A DNA stretch of 64,000 nucleotides from Hyphomicrobiales bacterium (GCA_017305835.1 JAFKJY010000048.1:1-64000); one strand, 5' to 3'; counted from the first letter of the stretch, positions 6,960 through 16,412 are shown. The notes: a model not told the origin generated them from the letters alone. Program-made: numbers and translations.

Positions 6960-8189
6960 ATGGCCACCGAGGCATGGAAGCGGACGCTTTGGATTATCGT
7001 GCTGGTGCAGTTCACGATGAGCGCGTCGATCAACGTGACCGAGCCCGTGCTGCCGCTGTTCCTGCCCGAGGTCGGGGTGGCCGAGCCGGATGCCGTGAAG
7101 TTCTGGAGCGGCGTCCTGTCGTCGATGAACTTCCTGATGGCGGCGCTGGTGTCGCCCTTCTGGGGCATCGTCGCCGACCGCTACGGCCGCAAGCTCATGG
7201 TCATCCGCACGGGGATCGCGGTGGGTCTGTTCACGGCCCTGATGGGGCTGTCGCACGAGCTGTGGCAGCTCATCACGCTGCGCGCCCTGATGGGCACGTT
7301 CAGCGGGTTCTACGGCGCGGCGATCGCGCTCGTCGCCACGCAGGTCCCGGACCGGCGGCTGGGCTATGCCCTCGGCTGGCTGGCGACCCGCCAGATGACC
7401 GGCACGCTGGCGGGGCCGCTTCTGGGAGGCGTGATCGCCGACCTGTCCGACAGCTACCGCGTCGGATTCTTCGTCACCGCCCTGCTGGCGGCGGCCGCCG
7501 TCACCCTGATGTGGGTGTTCGTCAGGGAGGACTTCGTGCCGGCGCCGCGCGAGACGGCCGGATCGCGCGGGTCGGCCATCAGGGCGCTGTTGCGCACGCC
7601 GGGCCTGGCGGGCGTCGTGGTCGTGCTGATCCTCGCGCAGTTCGGGGTGCGCAGCATCCAGCCGCTCGTGTCGCTCTACGTGCAGGAGCTGGTGGGACCG
7701 GTTCCCCTGCTGGCGACCCTGAGCGGCATCGCCTTCTCGGTGACCGGGCTTGCCGATCTCCTCGTGTCGCCGCTGCTGGGCAAGCGCAGCGACACGCTCG
7801 GCTACAGGCGGGTTCTGCTGATCAGCCTGCTCGGAGGCGCGATCGCGTGCCTGCCGCAGGCCTTCGTCAGCGAGTACTGGCAGTTCGTGCTTCTGCGCTT
7901 CGCGCTGGGCATGTTCGTCGGCGGCATGCTGCCTGTGGCCAATGCGCTGCTGGGTCGGCTCGTGGCCTCCTCGCAGCGCGGGCTCGCCTATGGGCTGGGC
8001 GCGTCCGCCACCCAGCTCGGCAGCTTCCTGGGCCCGATCACCGGAGGCAGCGTCGCCGCGTTGGCGGGGATCCGCTGGGTGTTCGTGACGACGGCGGTGC
8101 TGTTCGCGCTGTCCTTCGTCTGGGCCTTCTTCGCCGTTCCCAAATCGCTGCCGGCCGCCGCCTCGCCCGAGGACGGGAAACGCGGCTGA
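6960..8189 (+). CDS. MFS transporter
   Basis: A 409-aa major facilitator with twelve predicted membrane helices in two halves. Motif A is visible in the helix 2-3 loop (GIVADRYGRKLMV) and partly repeated after helix 8 (SPLLGKRSDTLGYRRVL). The start at ATG 6960 follows AGGGG by 7 nt and is preferred over a TTG six codons upstream. It diverges from the O-demethylase operon and converges on LysR with a 12-bp gap. Organisation and position suggest uptake or efflux of the compound handled by the neighbouring enzymes; direction and substrate cannot be inferred. Confidence 0.9.
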   Translation: MATEAWKRTLWIIVLVQFTMSASINVTEPVLPLFLPEVGVAEPDAVKFWSGVLSSMNFLMAALVSPFWGIVADRYGRKLMVIRTGIAVGLFTALMGLSHELWQLITLRALMGTFSGFYGAAIALVATQVPDRRLGYALGWLATRQMTGTLAGPLLGGVIADLSDSYRVGFFVTALLAAAAVTLMWVFVREDFVPAPRETAGSRGSAIRALLRTPGLAGVVVVLILAQFGVRSIQPLVSLYVQELVGPVPLLATLSGIAFSVTGLADLLVSPLLGKRSDTLGYRRVLLISLLGGAIACLPQAFVSEYWQFVLLRFALGMFVGGMLPVANALLGRLVASSQRGLAYGLGASATQLGSFLGPITGGSVAALAGIRWVFVTTAVLFALSFVWAFFAVPKSLPAAASPEDGKRG

Positions 8190-8201
8190 GGATGTCCGGG
8201 C

Positions 8202-9221
8202 TCAGACCGTCGCCAGGGAGCGGTATGAGGTCGGGTCCGGGCCGCGCAGCGAGGTCGCGGCCCCCGCGACATAGGCCCGGTTCGCCGCGCCTTCCCTGTC
8301 CTGCAGGGGCTGCCATCCGGTCGTCCCCTGCTTCTCCTCGATCTTCATCAGCAGTTGCAGCTCGCGCTTGATGATGGTCGCGCCGCGGCCCGGCCGCTGC
8401 AGTTCCGAGGACATGAAGTAGAGCTCGCGATGGACCGGCGGCGTTATCCGCTTGGCGATGAATTCGCCGGCCTCGACCTGGTCGCGCACCGCGGCGATCG
8501 GCATGATGCTCGCCGCCGCGCGCTGCGCGACGAGGGTGCGGATGAGGCTGTTGGAGTTCACGTTGTACGGGACGTTGAGCGTCAGCTTCTGGGCAGCGGC
8601 CTCCGCCTCGATCACGCTGCGCACCACGGCGGGGATGCTCGGCAGCGCCAGCCGGTGGCGGGTAACCTCGGCGAGCGTGATCTCGCCCCCGTTCTGCTTG
8701 CCGAACGCCGCGTTCTCGACGAAATAGAGGTGCTCCTCGAGAACCGGCTCCCAGCGGACGCCGTCGACATGGTGGGAGTTGAAGCCGAGCGCCAGCGTAA
8801 TGTCGCGCGTGGCGACCTTCTCGATGAGCGCGTCCGACTTCTCCTCCACGACCGTGAGCCTGATCTCGGGATGCTTCTCGCTGATCCGGTAGAGCAGGGG
8901 TGCGGCGAGGATGCAGCTCACGGTCGACGTCATGCCGACGACGACGTTGCAGTCGCGCGCCTCGCGCGAGGTGGCCATCGCGTCCTTGGCAAGCTGTATC
9001 TTCTCGATGATCTCTTCCGCATAGGTCAGCAGCACCTTGCCGCTGGGCGTCAACTCGGTGCCGCGGGAATGCCGCTCGAAGAGGTCTCCGCCGAGCTCCT
9101 GCTCCAGATTCCTGATCTGGCTCCCCAGCGCGGACTGGGAGACATGCATGCGGTCGGCAGCCTTGCTGAAGCTTTCCGCCTTGGCGGCCGCGATGAAATA
9201 TTGGAGCTGACGCACGTCCAT
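8202..9221 (-). CDS. LysR-family transcriptional regulator
   Basis: A 339-aa LysR-type regulator. The N-terminal winged helix is canonical (MDVRQLQYFIAAAKAESFSKAADRMHVSQSALGSQIRNLE, in pieces: YFIAAAK, SKAADRMHVSQSALG), with LFERHSRGTELTPSG, then a periplasmic-binding-like co-inducer domain (about 90-300). A basic C-terminal extension of roughly 30 residues exceeds the usual 300-aa length. It is divergent from the SDR-monooxygenase operon with a 364-bp gap, the standard layout for a LysR activator of that operon. Confidence 0.92.
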   Translation of the reverse strand: MDVRQLQYFIAAAKAESFSKAADRMHVSQSALGSQIRNLEQELGGDLFERHSRGTELTPSGKVLLTYAEEIIEKIQLAKDAMATSREARDCNVVVGMTSTVSCILAAPLLYRISEKHPEIRLTVVEEKSDALIEKVATRDITLALGFNSHHVDGVRWEPVLEEHLYFVENAAFGKQNGGEITLAEVTRHRLALPSIPAVVRSVIEAEAAAQKLTLNVPYNVNSNSLIRTLVAQRAAASIMPIAAVRDQVEAGEFIAKRITPPVHRELYFMSSELQRPGRGATIIKRELQLLMKIEEKQGTTGWQPLQDREGAANRAYVAGAATSLRGPDPTSYRSLATV

Positions 9222-9585
9222 TGCCAGGCATCTCCATTCCCGCGACCGCGGGGAGCAGCAAGCCGACGCCGGTCAGGCGGCGCGCGGATCGACTGTCGCA
9301 AAACCGAACGCAAGGTCAATTTTGACGCTCGCGTGACACCTTGGCAAGCAATATTTGTAAGCACACCATCTAAATGACGCGAACGTGTCTTGCGGATGTC
9401 GCCGGCGGCCGGCCCGCGCCGGCCCGGTCGAGCGGGCCGCCGCGCTGACGCTTTTTCCTCCAAGTGCTGAAGGTGAAACGCTGCTTCCTCGGCCGGATGC
9501 GGCTTCCTATCCTCCCCGAACTCGGCCTCGGCGCTCATGGCGCGATCCAGCTTCGGCATGCGCGGGCGGAACGGGGCGGACGGAG
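9222..9585. promoter_or_regulatory. LysR/SDR divergent regulatory region
   Basis: The 364-bp gene-free gap contains the perfect palindrome GTCAATTTTGAC (9315-9326) and an AT-rich stretch at 9348-9376 with an ATTT...AAAT dyad, both unusual in this GC-rich sequence. Either could be a LysR site; no clean T-N11-A box with longer arms was seen. Confidence 0.4.
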
Positions 9586-10386
9586 ATGACTGTGCCGAAG
9601 GAAGTCGCAGGCGGAAGTGGCGGCCGGATCGCCGGGAAGGTGGCGATCGTCACGGGCGCCGGGAACGGCATCGGCCAGGCGACGGCGATCCGCTTCGCCG
9701 CCGAGGGCGCGATGGTGGTCGGCGCCGACATCGACCGGGACCGCATCGATAAGACGGTCGCAACCATCACCGGGGCCGGCCACAAGGGCCTCGCCTTCGT
9801 CGGGGACATCACCGAGGAGGACGTCGCCGAGCGGCTCGTGGCCGCGGCGAACGAGGCCTTCGGCAAGGTCGACATCCTGGTCAACAATGTCGGCGTGACG
9901 CTGCCCGGCCGCATCTGGGAACTGAAGGCGGAGACGTGGGACTTCGTGCTGCGCACCAACCTGCGCTCGATGTTCCTGTGCACGCGCGCCGTCGTGCCGC
10001 AGATGATGGAGCGCCGCTCGGGGCGCATCATCAATCTCTCGTCGGGCGCGCGCAGGGGCACGCCCTGGCAGGCCTTCTACAGCGGGCACACGCCCTACGC
10101 GACCACCAAGGCGGGAGTCGAGGGCTTCACCCGCAACGTCTCGATGGAGCTGGCCGAGTTCAACATCACGGTGAACGCCGTGGCGCCGGGCCCGATCAAG
10201 ACCGAATCCTCGGCCCATGCGCATGTGCGCTGGGCCGACCCGAACTTCCGGCACAGCCCGCTGAACCTCGTGCCGCTGGGGCGCGCGGGCACGGTCGAGG
10301 AGATTGCGAACGCCATCCTGTTCCTGGCCTCCGACGAGTCCAGCTACATGACGGGCGCCATGTTGGATGTGAGCGGCGGACGGTAG
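9586..10386 (+). CDS. SDR-family NAD(P)-dependent oxidoreductase
   Basis: A 266-aa short-chain dehydrogenase/reductase. The cofactor loop TGAGNGIG follows VAIVTGAG; NNVGV, the catalytic serine region NLSSGAR, YATTK (Tyr-x-x-x-Lys) and the closing GAMLDVSGGR are all present. The serine-tyrosine spacing is longer than usual because of an insertion (RRGTPWQAFYSGH). An acidic residue after the first beta-alpha unit (GADID) suggests NAD rather than NADP. It lies 5 bp before the monooxygenase gene and is divergent from LysR. Role: oxidising or reducing an alcohol/ketone intermediate of that pathway. Confidence 0.92.
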   Translation: MTVPKEVAGGSGGRIAGKVAIVTGAGNGIGQATAIRFAAEGAMVVGADIDRDRIDKTVATITGAGHKGLAFVGDITEEDVAERLVAAANEAFGKVDILVNNVGVTLPGRIWELKAETWDFVLRTNLRSMFLCTRAVVPQMMERRSGRIINLSSGARRGTPWQAFYSGHTPYATTKAGVEGFTRNVSMELAEFNITVNAVAPGPIKTESSAHAHVRWADPNFRHSPLNLVPLGRAGTVEEIANAILFLASDESSYMTGAMLDVSGGR

Positions 10387-10391
10387 GCATC

Positions 10392-11522
10392 ATGGACATT
10401 CAATTCGACTCGGGTCGCGATTTCGTGCGCAAGCCGCGGCTTGCCGACGGGACGATGCGGTTCGGCATCTTCTGGCCCTATCACCGGAGCCCGGTTCCCT
10501 CGGAGATGCTCCTGAAGCGCAATCCGAGCGTGCTGGACCTCGACGCGCATATCCGGCTGGCCAAGGCGGTCGAGGCCGCCGGCGTCGATTTCGGCCTCAT
10601 CGCCGACGGCTATGCCCCGGGCTCCGACGCCGCCACCGAGGTCGAGTTCCAGGACCCGCGAGCCAACGCGATCCTCTGGCCGATCCCGATCTTCCTCAAC
10701 ACCAGGACGCTCGGCCTCGCCTCGACGATCCACACCAGCTACGTGCATCCCGTGCTCACCGCGCGGTTCGCCGGCTATCTCGACTATCTCAGCGGCGGCC
10801 GGTGGGGCTGGAACATCGTCAACGGCTTTCGCGACGCCGAGGCGCGCCTGTTCGGCTTCGACAAGCTCCCCGACCACGACGCCTCCTACGACATGGCGGA
10901 CGAATACCTGTCGGTCGTCCAGCAGTTGTGGCAGGGCGAGCCGATCGACCACCAAGGCAAGAACTTCAAGGTCAACGGCAAGCTCGCGCGGCCGCAGCCA
11001 GGTAGCCAGCCGCTGCTCGTCAGCGCGTCGAGCTCGCCGCGCGGCCAGCAGTTCGCGGCGCGCTACTGCGACTATCTCTTCACCGTGGTGCTCGGCGAGG
11101 AGGTCTGGCCGCAGCTCAGGGCGAACCTGCGGAAATATGCGGAGGAGGCCGGCCGCGCCGCGCCGCCCGAGGTGCTGGTGATGGGCGACTTCCTCGTCCG
11201 TGACCGCGCGGGCGAGGCCGCCGACTTGTACGACACGATCATGTCGACGCGGCACGTCGAGGCGCAGAAGATCTGGTCGAACACCAAGCAGCCCCTCCAC
11301 AAGGGCAAGGTCAAGGAAGCCGAGCCGCTGCGGCTCGTCGGCACGACCAGGGAGGTCGCCGACACGATCCTGTCACTGCGCGACCGCATCGGGCTGAGCG
11401 GCCTGCTGCTCAGGATGCCGCTGTGGAACGCTTCTGAAGGCGAGCGGATCGGGCCGGTGCTCGACATCCTCGAGAAGGAGGGCGTCTGGAAGCGCCCGGC
11501 CGACCGCGGCCACTCCTGGTGA
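10392..11522 (+). CDS. Luciferase-like (LLM class) flavin-dependent monooxygenase, copy 1
   Basis: A 376-aa bacterial-luciferase-fold flavoprotein that uses reduced flavin from a separate reductase. The TIM-barrel features MRFGIFWPY, DFGLIADGY and SGGRWGWNIVNGF (residues 134-146) match the RutA-like subgroup that oxidises cyclic amides and related C-N or C-S compounds. It ends in RGHSW, the same five residues that end copy 2 at 22792, and the two are clear paralogues along their length. It forms a two-gene operon with the SDR. The flavin reductases at 3509 and 4057 are the likely electron donors. Substrate is unknown; alkanesulfonate-like chemistry is less favoured. Confidence 0.9.
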   Translation: MDIQFDSGRDFVRKPRLADGTMRFGIFWPYHRSPVPSEMLLKRNPSVLDLDAHIRLAKAVEAAGVDFGLIADGYAPGSDAATEVEFQDPRANAILWPIPIFLNTRTLGLASTIHTSYVHPVLTARFAGYLDYLSGGRWGWNIVNGFRDAEARLFGFDKLPDHDASYDMADEYLSVVQQLWQGEPIDHQGKNFKVNGKLARPQPGSQPLLVSASSSPRGQQFAARYCDYLFTVVLGEEVWPQLRANLRKYAEEAGRAAPPEVLVMGDFLVRDRAGEAADLYDTIMSTRHVEAQKIWSNTKQPLHKGKVKEAEPLRLVGTTREVADTILSLRDRIGLSGLLLRMPLWNASEGERIGPVLDILEKEGVWKRPADRGHSW

Positions 11523-11558
11523 GGGCGGGCAGGCCGTCCAGATCGCACGAAGCCGAAT

Positions 11559-11588
11559 GAAAAAGGGGTGCCGCGGCGCCCCTTTTTC
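11559..11588. terminator. Bidirectional intrinsic terminator
   Basis: GAAAAAGGGG (11559-11568) and CCCCTTTTTC (11579-11588) pair perfectly, the stem continuing into the GC-rich centre. A-run and T-run flank the GC core, so it can terminate the monooxygenase operon rightward and the transporter operon leftward. Confidence 0.8.
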
Positions 11589-11621
11589 GTGCCCGGTGGC
11601 CGGGCATCCGGTCAGGCCGGG

Positions 11622-12464
11622 TTAGAGCTGCCGCAGCTTCGGGTTGAGCGCGTCGTTGATGCCTTCGCCGACGAGGTTGAGCGCCAGCACCGTGACGAGG
11701 ATGGCGACGCCGGGCATGGCGCTGATGTACCAGTACTGCCGCAACACCTCGCGGCCGTTGCCCATGATCGTGCCCCAGCTCATCACGTTGGGGTCGCCGA
11801 GCCCGAGGAACGACAGGCCGGCCTCCAGCAGGATCGCCTGCGCCATCAGGAGCGAGGCGGCGATGATGACCGGCGGCAGCGCGTTCGGCAGGATGTGGAC
11901 GAACAGCAGCCGCGTGTCGCTCATGCCGATGGCGATGCCGGCCTGGACGAACTCGCGCTCGCGCAGCGAGAGGGTCTCGGCCCGCACGATGCGGGCAATC
12001 GTCGGCCACGTCACGGCGCCCAGCGCGATGATGACGGTGCCGACGGACGGCTTCAGCATGGCGACGAGGATCACCACCAGCACGAAGGACGGAATGGTCT
12101 GGAAGATCTCGGTGACGCGCATCAGCACGTTGTCCACGCGGCGGCCGTAGAACCCGGCGAGCAGGCCGACGACGAGGCCGAGCAGGACCGCCATCGCCGT
12201 CGCCAGACTGCCGATCAGGAGCGAGGCGCGGGCGCCGTCGAACATCCCCGCCAGGATGTCGCGCCCGAGCATGTCGGTGCCGAGCGGCAGCCCCGCCTTC
12301 TCGAACGGCCAGTAGAACGGCCGCGAGACGATGTCCCACGGGCCGGTCCCGTAGATGGCCGGGGCGAAGACGGCGATCAGGGCGATGACGGCGAGGACGA
12401 CCGCGCCGACCGTCGCGGGCAGGTTTCGCGAAAAGCGGAAAAGGGCGCCGGAGCTGCCGTTCAT
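11622..12464 (-). CDS. ABC transporter permease, DppC/OppC type
   Basis: A 280-aa inner-membrane permease of the nickel/dipeptide/oligopeptide class. One N-terminal helix (about 14-36) is followed by a periplasmic loop and the five-helix transport domain; the coupling-loop region reads LSLREREFVQAGIAIGMSDTRLLFVHILPN, the EAA-like motif of DppC proteins. It is the last gene of a leftward operon, two bases after the partner permease. The matching ATPases are encoded divergently at 17401. The cargo is probably a peptide-like or amide compound in view of adjacent amidohydrolases. Confidence 0.93.
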   Translation of the reverse strand: MNGSSGALFRFSRNLPATVGAVVLAVIALIAVFAPAIYGTGPWDIVSRPFYWPFEKAGLPLGTDMLGRDILAGMFDGARASLLIGSLATAMAVLLGLVVGLLAGFYGRRVDNVLMRVTEIFQTIPSFVLVVILVAMLKPSVGTVIIALGAVTWPTIARIVRAETLSLREREFVQAGIAIGMSDTRLLFVHILPNALPPVIIAASLLMAQAILLEAGLSFLGLGDPNVMSWGTIMGNGREVLRQYWYISAMPGVAILVTVLALNLVGEGINDALNPKLRQL

Positions 12465-12466
12465 GC

Positions 12467-13453
12467 CTAGCCTTTCGAGATGCGCGGGTCGAGCCAGCCA
12501 TAGGCGAGGTCGACGACCATGTTGGTCACGATGACGACCACGGAGCTCGCCAGCAGGATGCCCATGAGCAGGTTCACGTCGCGCCCGGCGATGCTGTCAT
12601 AGGCGAGCCGGCCGATGCCGGGCCAGCCGAAGATGGTCTCGATCAGGATCGAGCCGCCGAGCAGCGTCGAGACCTGCAGGCCGAGCAGCGTCACCATCGG
12701 CAGCAGCGCGTTCGGCAGCACGTGACCGTAGGCGACGCGGGAATCGTTCAGGCCCTTGGCGCGCGCGGTGGTGACGAAGTCGAGCGTCGAGACCTCCAGC
12801 ATGGAGGCGCGCATCATGCGGGTGTAGAGCGCGATGTAGAAAAGCGCCATCGCCGTCACCGGCATGATCATGTGCTGCACGACGTCGATGACGTAGTCCA
12901 TGCCGCGGTAGCCCGAGGCGATGGTCTCCATGCCGTTGGTCGGCAGCCAGCGCAGGTTGACGGAGAAGATGACGATCATCATCAGCCCGACCCAGAAGAC
13001 GGGCATGGCGTAGACGAGCACCGCCGCCACCGAGACGACGCTGTCGGCCCAGGTGCCGACGCGGCGCGAGGCGAAGACGCCCATGCCGACGCCGATGCAG
13101 AACGACAGGATCGCCGCCGGCACCATGAGGATCAGCGTCGCCGGGAGCCGGCCCAGGATCAGCTTCGAGACGGGCTCGGAGAAGCGGAACGAATAGCCGA
13201 GGTCCAGCCGGGCGGTGTTCCAGATGTAGATCGCGTATTGCTCCGGCAGCGACTTGTCGAGGCCGAACCGCTGCCGGAGCATCTGCATGTATTCGGGCGT
13301 GGCCGATCCGCTCTCGCCGGCGAGAACATCCGCCGCATCGCCGGGGACAAGATGGACCAGCGCGAAGTTGGCCGTGGCGATGATGAAGACGACCAGCACG
13401 GCCTGGAGGAGCCGGGTGACGATGCGTCGTGCGAGAGCGGAATACCGGGTCAC
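12467..13453 (-). CDS. ABC transporter permease, DppB/OppB type
   Basis: A 328-aa permease with the DppB layout: N-terminal helix (FIIATANFALVHLVPGD), the signature stretch GESGSATPEYMQMLRQRFGLD, then the transport domain with the EAA-like TARAKGLNDSRVAYGHVLPNALLP and the usual C-terminal DLAYGWLDPR. Gaps to the binding protein (12 bp) and DppC-type permease (2 bp) show one transcript. It pairs with the DppC-like permease to make the membrane channel. Confidence 0.93.
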   Translation of the reverse strand: MTRYSALARRIVTRLLQAVLVVFIIATANFALVHLVPGDAADVLAGESGSATPEYMQMLRQRFGLDKSLPEQYAIYIWNTARLDLGYSFRFSEPVSKLILGRLPATLILMVPAAILSFCIGVGMGVFASRRVGTWADSVVSVAAVLVYAMPVFWVGLMMIVIFSVNLRWLPTNGMETIASGYRGMDYVIDVVQHMIMPVTAMALFYIALYTRMMRASMLEVSTLDFVTTARAKGLNDSRVAYGHVLPNALLPMVTLLGLQVSTLLGGSILIETIFGWPGIGRLAYDSIAGRDVNLLMGILLASSVVVIVTNMVVDLAYGWLDPRISKG

Positions 13454-13465
13454 GTGTCCAGACCG

Positions 13466-15055
13466 TCAGCGCTCGATCCACACGTCCGAGAAGCTTCCGA
13501 ACGGGCCGTCGTAAGTCACGGAGTGGTCGTGCACCTTGGTGCTGTAGATGGTCACCGGGTCGAGCTCGAAATTGACCAGGACCGGCAGGTCCTCCATGAC
13601 GATCTTCTGGATCTCGTGGAACTCCTCGACCTGCTTGGCCGGGTCGGATTCGATCTGCGCGGCCTCGATGAGCTCGTCCACGCGCGGGTTGGCATAGCCG
13701 GTCGAGTTTGAGAACGGCACGCCCTTCTGGATGTTCTTGCCCCACCACTGGCTGAGGATCGGATAAGTGTAGATGCCGTTGTAGGCGGTGTAGAAGTCGT
13801 AGTCGTAGTCCGTGTAGATCCGCTTCAGGAACGTCGCGAGATCCTGGGTCCGCAGCGTGAGCTCGACGCCGATCTTGGCGAACTGCTGCTTCAGGAGCTC
13901 ACCGAGGCGGACATATTCGGCGCCCAGCGGGCTGTTCACGTCATAGGTCAGCCGCATGCGGATGCCGTCCTTGTCCGGCGTGTAGCCGGCCTCGTCGAGC
14001 AGCGCCTTGGCCTTCTCCGGATCGTACGGATATTGCGGCACGTCGGCGGTATAGAACTTGGTGTTGTAGCTGGCGATCGGGCCGGTCGCGAGCTTGCCGT
14101 AGCCGTACCAGATGTCGTCCAGCATGGCCTGGCGGTCGGTCGCATAGGCGAAGGCGTGGCGGACCCGGATGTCGCTGAACGGCTTGCGGGCCGTGTTGAA
14201 GTATGTCGTCGACACGTTGGCGAAGTATTCGTAGCCCTCGGTCGTCACCTTGATGTCGGGCAGCGAGGCGAGGCGCTTGACGTCGCTCAGCGGGATCGGC
14301 GACTGCGCGCCGAGCTGGGCCTCGCCGGTCTCGAGCGCGGCCGAGCGGGCGGCGGCGTCGGGAATGTAGCGGACCACCAGCCGGTCCGGATAAGGCTTGC
14401 CCGTGTCCCAGTAGCTCTCGTTGCGGTCGAGCACGACATGGCTGCCGCGCTGCCATTCGTTGAACTTCCACGGGCCGGTGCCGATCGGCGCGTTGATGTG
14501 CGGGTTCTTCGCGATGTCGGAGCCATCGTCGAAGATGTGCTTCGGCATCACCTGCGCCTGGAAGCTGTTGAGCGAGTACATCAGCGCCGGCGACGGCTTG
14601 GACAGGTGCAGCACCACCGTCAGCTTGTCCGGCGTGTCGACCTGCTGGACATTGGCGAAGATCAGCCGGCCGCGGGAATGCAGGACCTTCCAGACCTTCT
14701 CCAGCGAGAACTTGACGTCGTCGGCAGTGAAGTCCTGGCCGTCATGCCATTTGACGCCGTCGCGCAGGTGGAAGGTGATGGTCAGCCCGTCCTTGGCGAC
14801 GTCCCAGCTCGTGGCCAGGACCGGCATGGGGTCGCCCTTGCGGTCGTATTTGAGCAGGCCCTCGTAGATCTTCGTCGAGACATAGGCCGCAACGAAGCCG
14901 GAATTGACGCCCGAGGACAGCACCGCCGGCTCGGGAAAATGGATCGTGGTCAGGACGCCGCCGCGCTGCGGCTCCTGCGCGAAGGCGGTGCCTGCCAGCG
15001 CCGTCGCCATGACGACGCCGAGCAACGATGCCCGAAGATGCAAGTTGATACCCAT
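13466..15055 (-). CDS. ABC transporter substrate-binding protein, peptide/nickel (family 5)
   Basis: A 529-aa periplasmic binding protein (SBP family 5: DppA/OppA/NikA). From ATG 15055, preceded by GGGAG, the first 26 residues form a signal peptide ending AFA before QEPQRGG. Typical features follow: GLLKYDRKGDPMPVLATSW, FHLRDGVKWHDGQDFTADDVKFS and GTGPWKF. The in-frame start at 15124 would bury the signal sequence and is rejected. It precedes its two permeases and follows an alpha/beta-hydrolase-like gene. Ligand undetermined; family 5 proteins bind peptides, opines, sugars, chelates and other solutes. Confidence 0.93.
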   Translation of the reverse strand: MGINLHLRASLLGVVMATALAGTAFAQEPQRGGVLTTIHFPEPAVLSSGVNSGFVAAYVSTKIYEGLLKYDRKGDPMPVLATSWDVAKDGLTITFHLRDGVKWHDGQDFTADDVKFSLEKVWKVLHSRGRLIFANVQQVDTPDKLTVVLHLSKPSPALMYSLNSFQAQVMPKHIFDDGSDIAKNPHINAPIGTGPWKFNEWQRGSHVVLDRNESYWDTGKPYPDRLVVRYIPDAAARSAALETGEAQLGAQSPIPLSDVKRLASLPDIKVTTEGYEYFANVSTTYFNTARKPFSDIRVRHAFAYATDRQAMLDDIWYGYGKLATGPIASYNTKFYTADVPQYPYDPEKAKALLDEAGYTPDKDGIRMRLTYDVNSPLGAEYVRLGELLKQQFAKIGVELTLRTQDLATFLKRIYTDYDYDFYTAYNGIYTYPILSQWWGKNIQKGVPFSNSTGYANPRVDELIEAAQIESDPAKQVEEFHEIQKIVMEDLPVLVNFELDPVTIYSTKVHDHSVTYDGPFGSFSDVWIER

Positions 15056-15086
15056 CTGTGATCTCCCTCTTTCTTCCAACACGGCG

Positions 15087-16385
15087 CTAGTTGGTCTTGT
15101 TGAAGTAGCCGTCGTAGATGGCACGCAGCCAAAGCGCTCCGAACGCTTCGACGTGGTCCGCCGAGATGGAGTGGTGATAGCCCTCCAGATACGCCTGGCT
15201 GTATTTGCGGCAGTACGGGCTCATCACGCCCTCGGCGATGCGGGACGATTTCGGCGGAAGGACCTCGTCCTTGGTCCCGTACAGCTCGAACACGGCCACC
15301 GAGCCCAGCCTGTCGCCCGGGAACATCAGCGACAGGTTCTCCGTGAGCAGGTGGACGAGCCCCTTCTCGCGGTCCTCCGCCGGCATGAAGTCGTCGTTCC
15401 AAAGCCGCAGCAGCGCTTCCGTCTGCGCGGCGATGTTGAAGTGCATGAACGTGTCTTCGTGGTTCTTGAAGCGCGGCGCCTTGGAGGCTTCCTCCCACAT
15501 CGCCAGCCGCTCGGCCTCGGGGACCTCGGTGTTGAAGTAGGTGAAGTCGGGCAGCCCGCGCTGCCGCACGCGGAACATCGACTGCTCGTAGACGCTGCGG
15601 TAGTTGCCGGCGGCGCTCCTGAACGCATACTGGCTGACCGGCAGGCTGGCCGTGCCGTAGCCGAGGATGCCGTCCGGCGGCGTGCGGTTCGCCAGCGCCC
15701 AGAGATAGGTGCCGCCGGTCGAGAAGCCGTAGTAGAGCAGCAGCGTGCCCTTGTCGGTCGGGTCGACGAGCGAGGCCATCGCCGTCTCGAAGCCGCGCAT
15801 CGAGGTCACCGGCGTCAGCGCCGCCAGGTGCTTCTGGAACTCCGAGCCCGGCTTGGCGACGCGGCACTGCTCGCTGCCGGTGTGGCTCGAGATCGCCTCG
15901 TAGTCGGTGACGACGAACTGGTCGCTGCCCCAGAAGCCCTTCTGCCCGCGATGGAAGATGGGCATGCGCGTCTCGAGGGGGACGTTGTCCCAGGAGCCGA
16001 GCTCGTCGTCGCTGAAGAAGTTCCAGCGTCCGAGGCGGCAGAGCGTCATGAAGGTGATGCCGCGGCGCGCCAGATAAGGGCCGACGCCTTCGCGCCCCTT
16101 GTTGTCCTTGAGGAAGCCGCGCCCGTTGTCGCTGCCGCCCTCGGACCCGATGACCACGACCTTGCGGCCGTCGACGATGAGAGGCGTCTCCGGCTCGAAC
16201 AGGATCGCGGCCTGCGTGAAGGGCTTGCCGTAGGCCTCGAAGTCGAAAAACCGGGTGCTGACCTTGTAGTCGCAGAGCTTGCGCCCCCGTGCCCACTCCA
16301 TCAGCGGCGCGAGCTGCTCCGGCGTGAGCACGGCACCGTCGAGCGTCTCGGTATCGACGGACGCGGGATGGGTTTGAAGCGTCAT
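15087..16385 (-). CDS. Putative alpha/beta-hydrolase-fold protein
   Basis: A 432-aa protein I do not place in a named family. No signal peptide or membrane segment is evident. YYGFSTGGTYLWA contains Gly220-Phe-Ser222-Thr-Gly224, which fits a hydrolase nucleophile elbow, and the C-terminus has a HHSISADHVEAFG histidine cluster that could give the catalytic base. Internal conserved-looking blocks are VVVIGSEGGSDNGRGF and GYGTASLPVSQYAF. It is the first gene of the leftward transporter operon (31 bp before the binding protein), suggesting action on the imported substrate. The 67-bp element at 16413-16479 lies just upstream. A peptidase or amidase-like activity is a guess. Confidence 0.6.
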   Translation of the reverse strand: MTLQTHPASVDTETLDGAVLTPEQLAPLMEWARGRKLCDYKVSTRFFDFEAYGKPFTQAAILFEPETPLIVDGRKVVVIGSEGGSDNGRGFLKDNKGREGVGPYLARRGITFMTLCRLGRWNFFSDDELGSWDNVPLETRMPIFHRGQKGFWGSDQFVVTDYEAISSHTGSEQCRVAKPGSEFQKHLAALTPVTSMRGFETAMASLVDPTDKGTLLLYYGFSTGGTYLWALANRTPPDGILGYGTASLPVSQYAFRSAAGNYRSVYEQSMFRVRQRGLPDFTYFNTEVPEAERLAMWEEASKAPRFKNHEDTFMHFNIAAQTEALLRLWNDDFMPAEDREKGLVHLLTENLSLMFPGDRLGSVAVFELYGTKDEVLPPKSSRIAEGVMSPYCRKYSQAYLEGYHHSISADHVEAFGALWLRAIYDGYFNKTN

Positions 16386-16412
16386 CTACAGCACCCTCAG
16401 GTCGTACATCCG

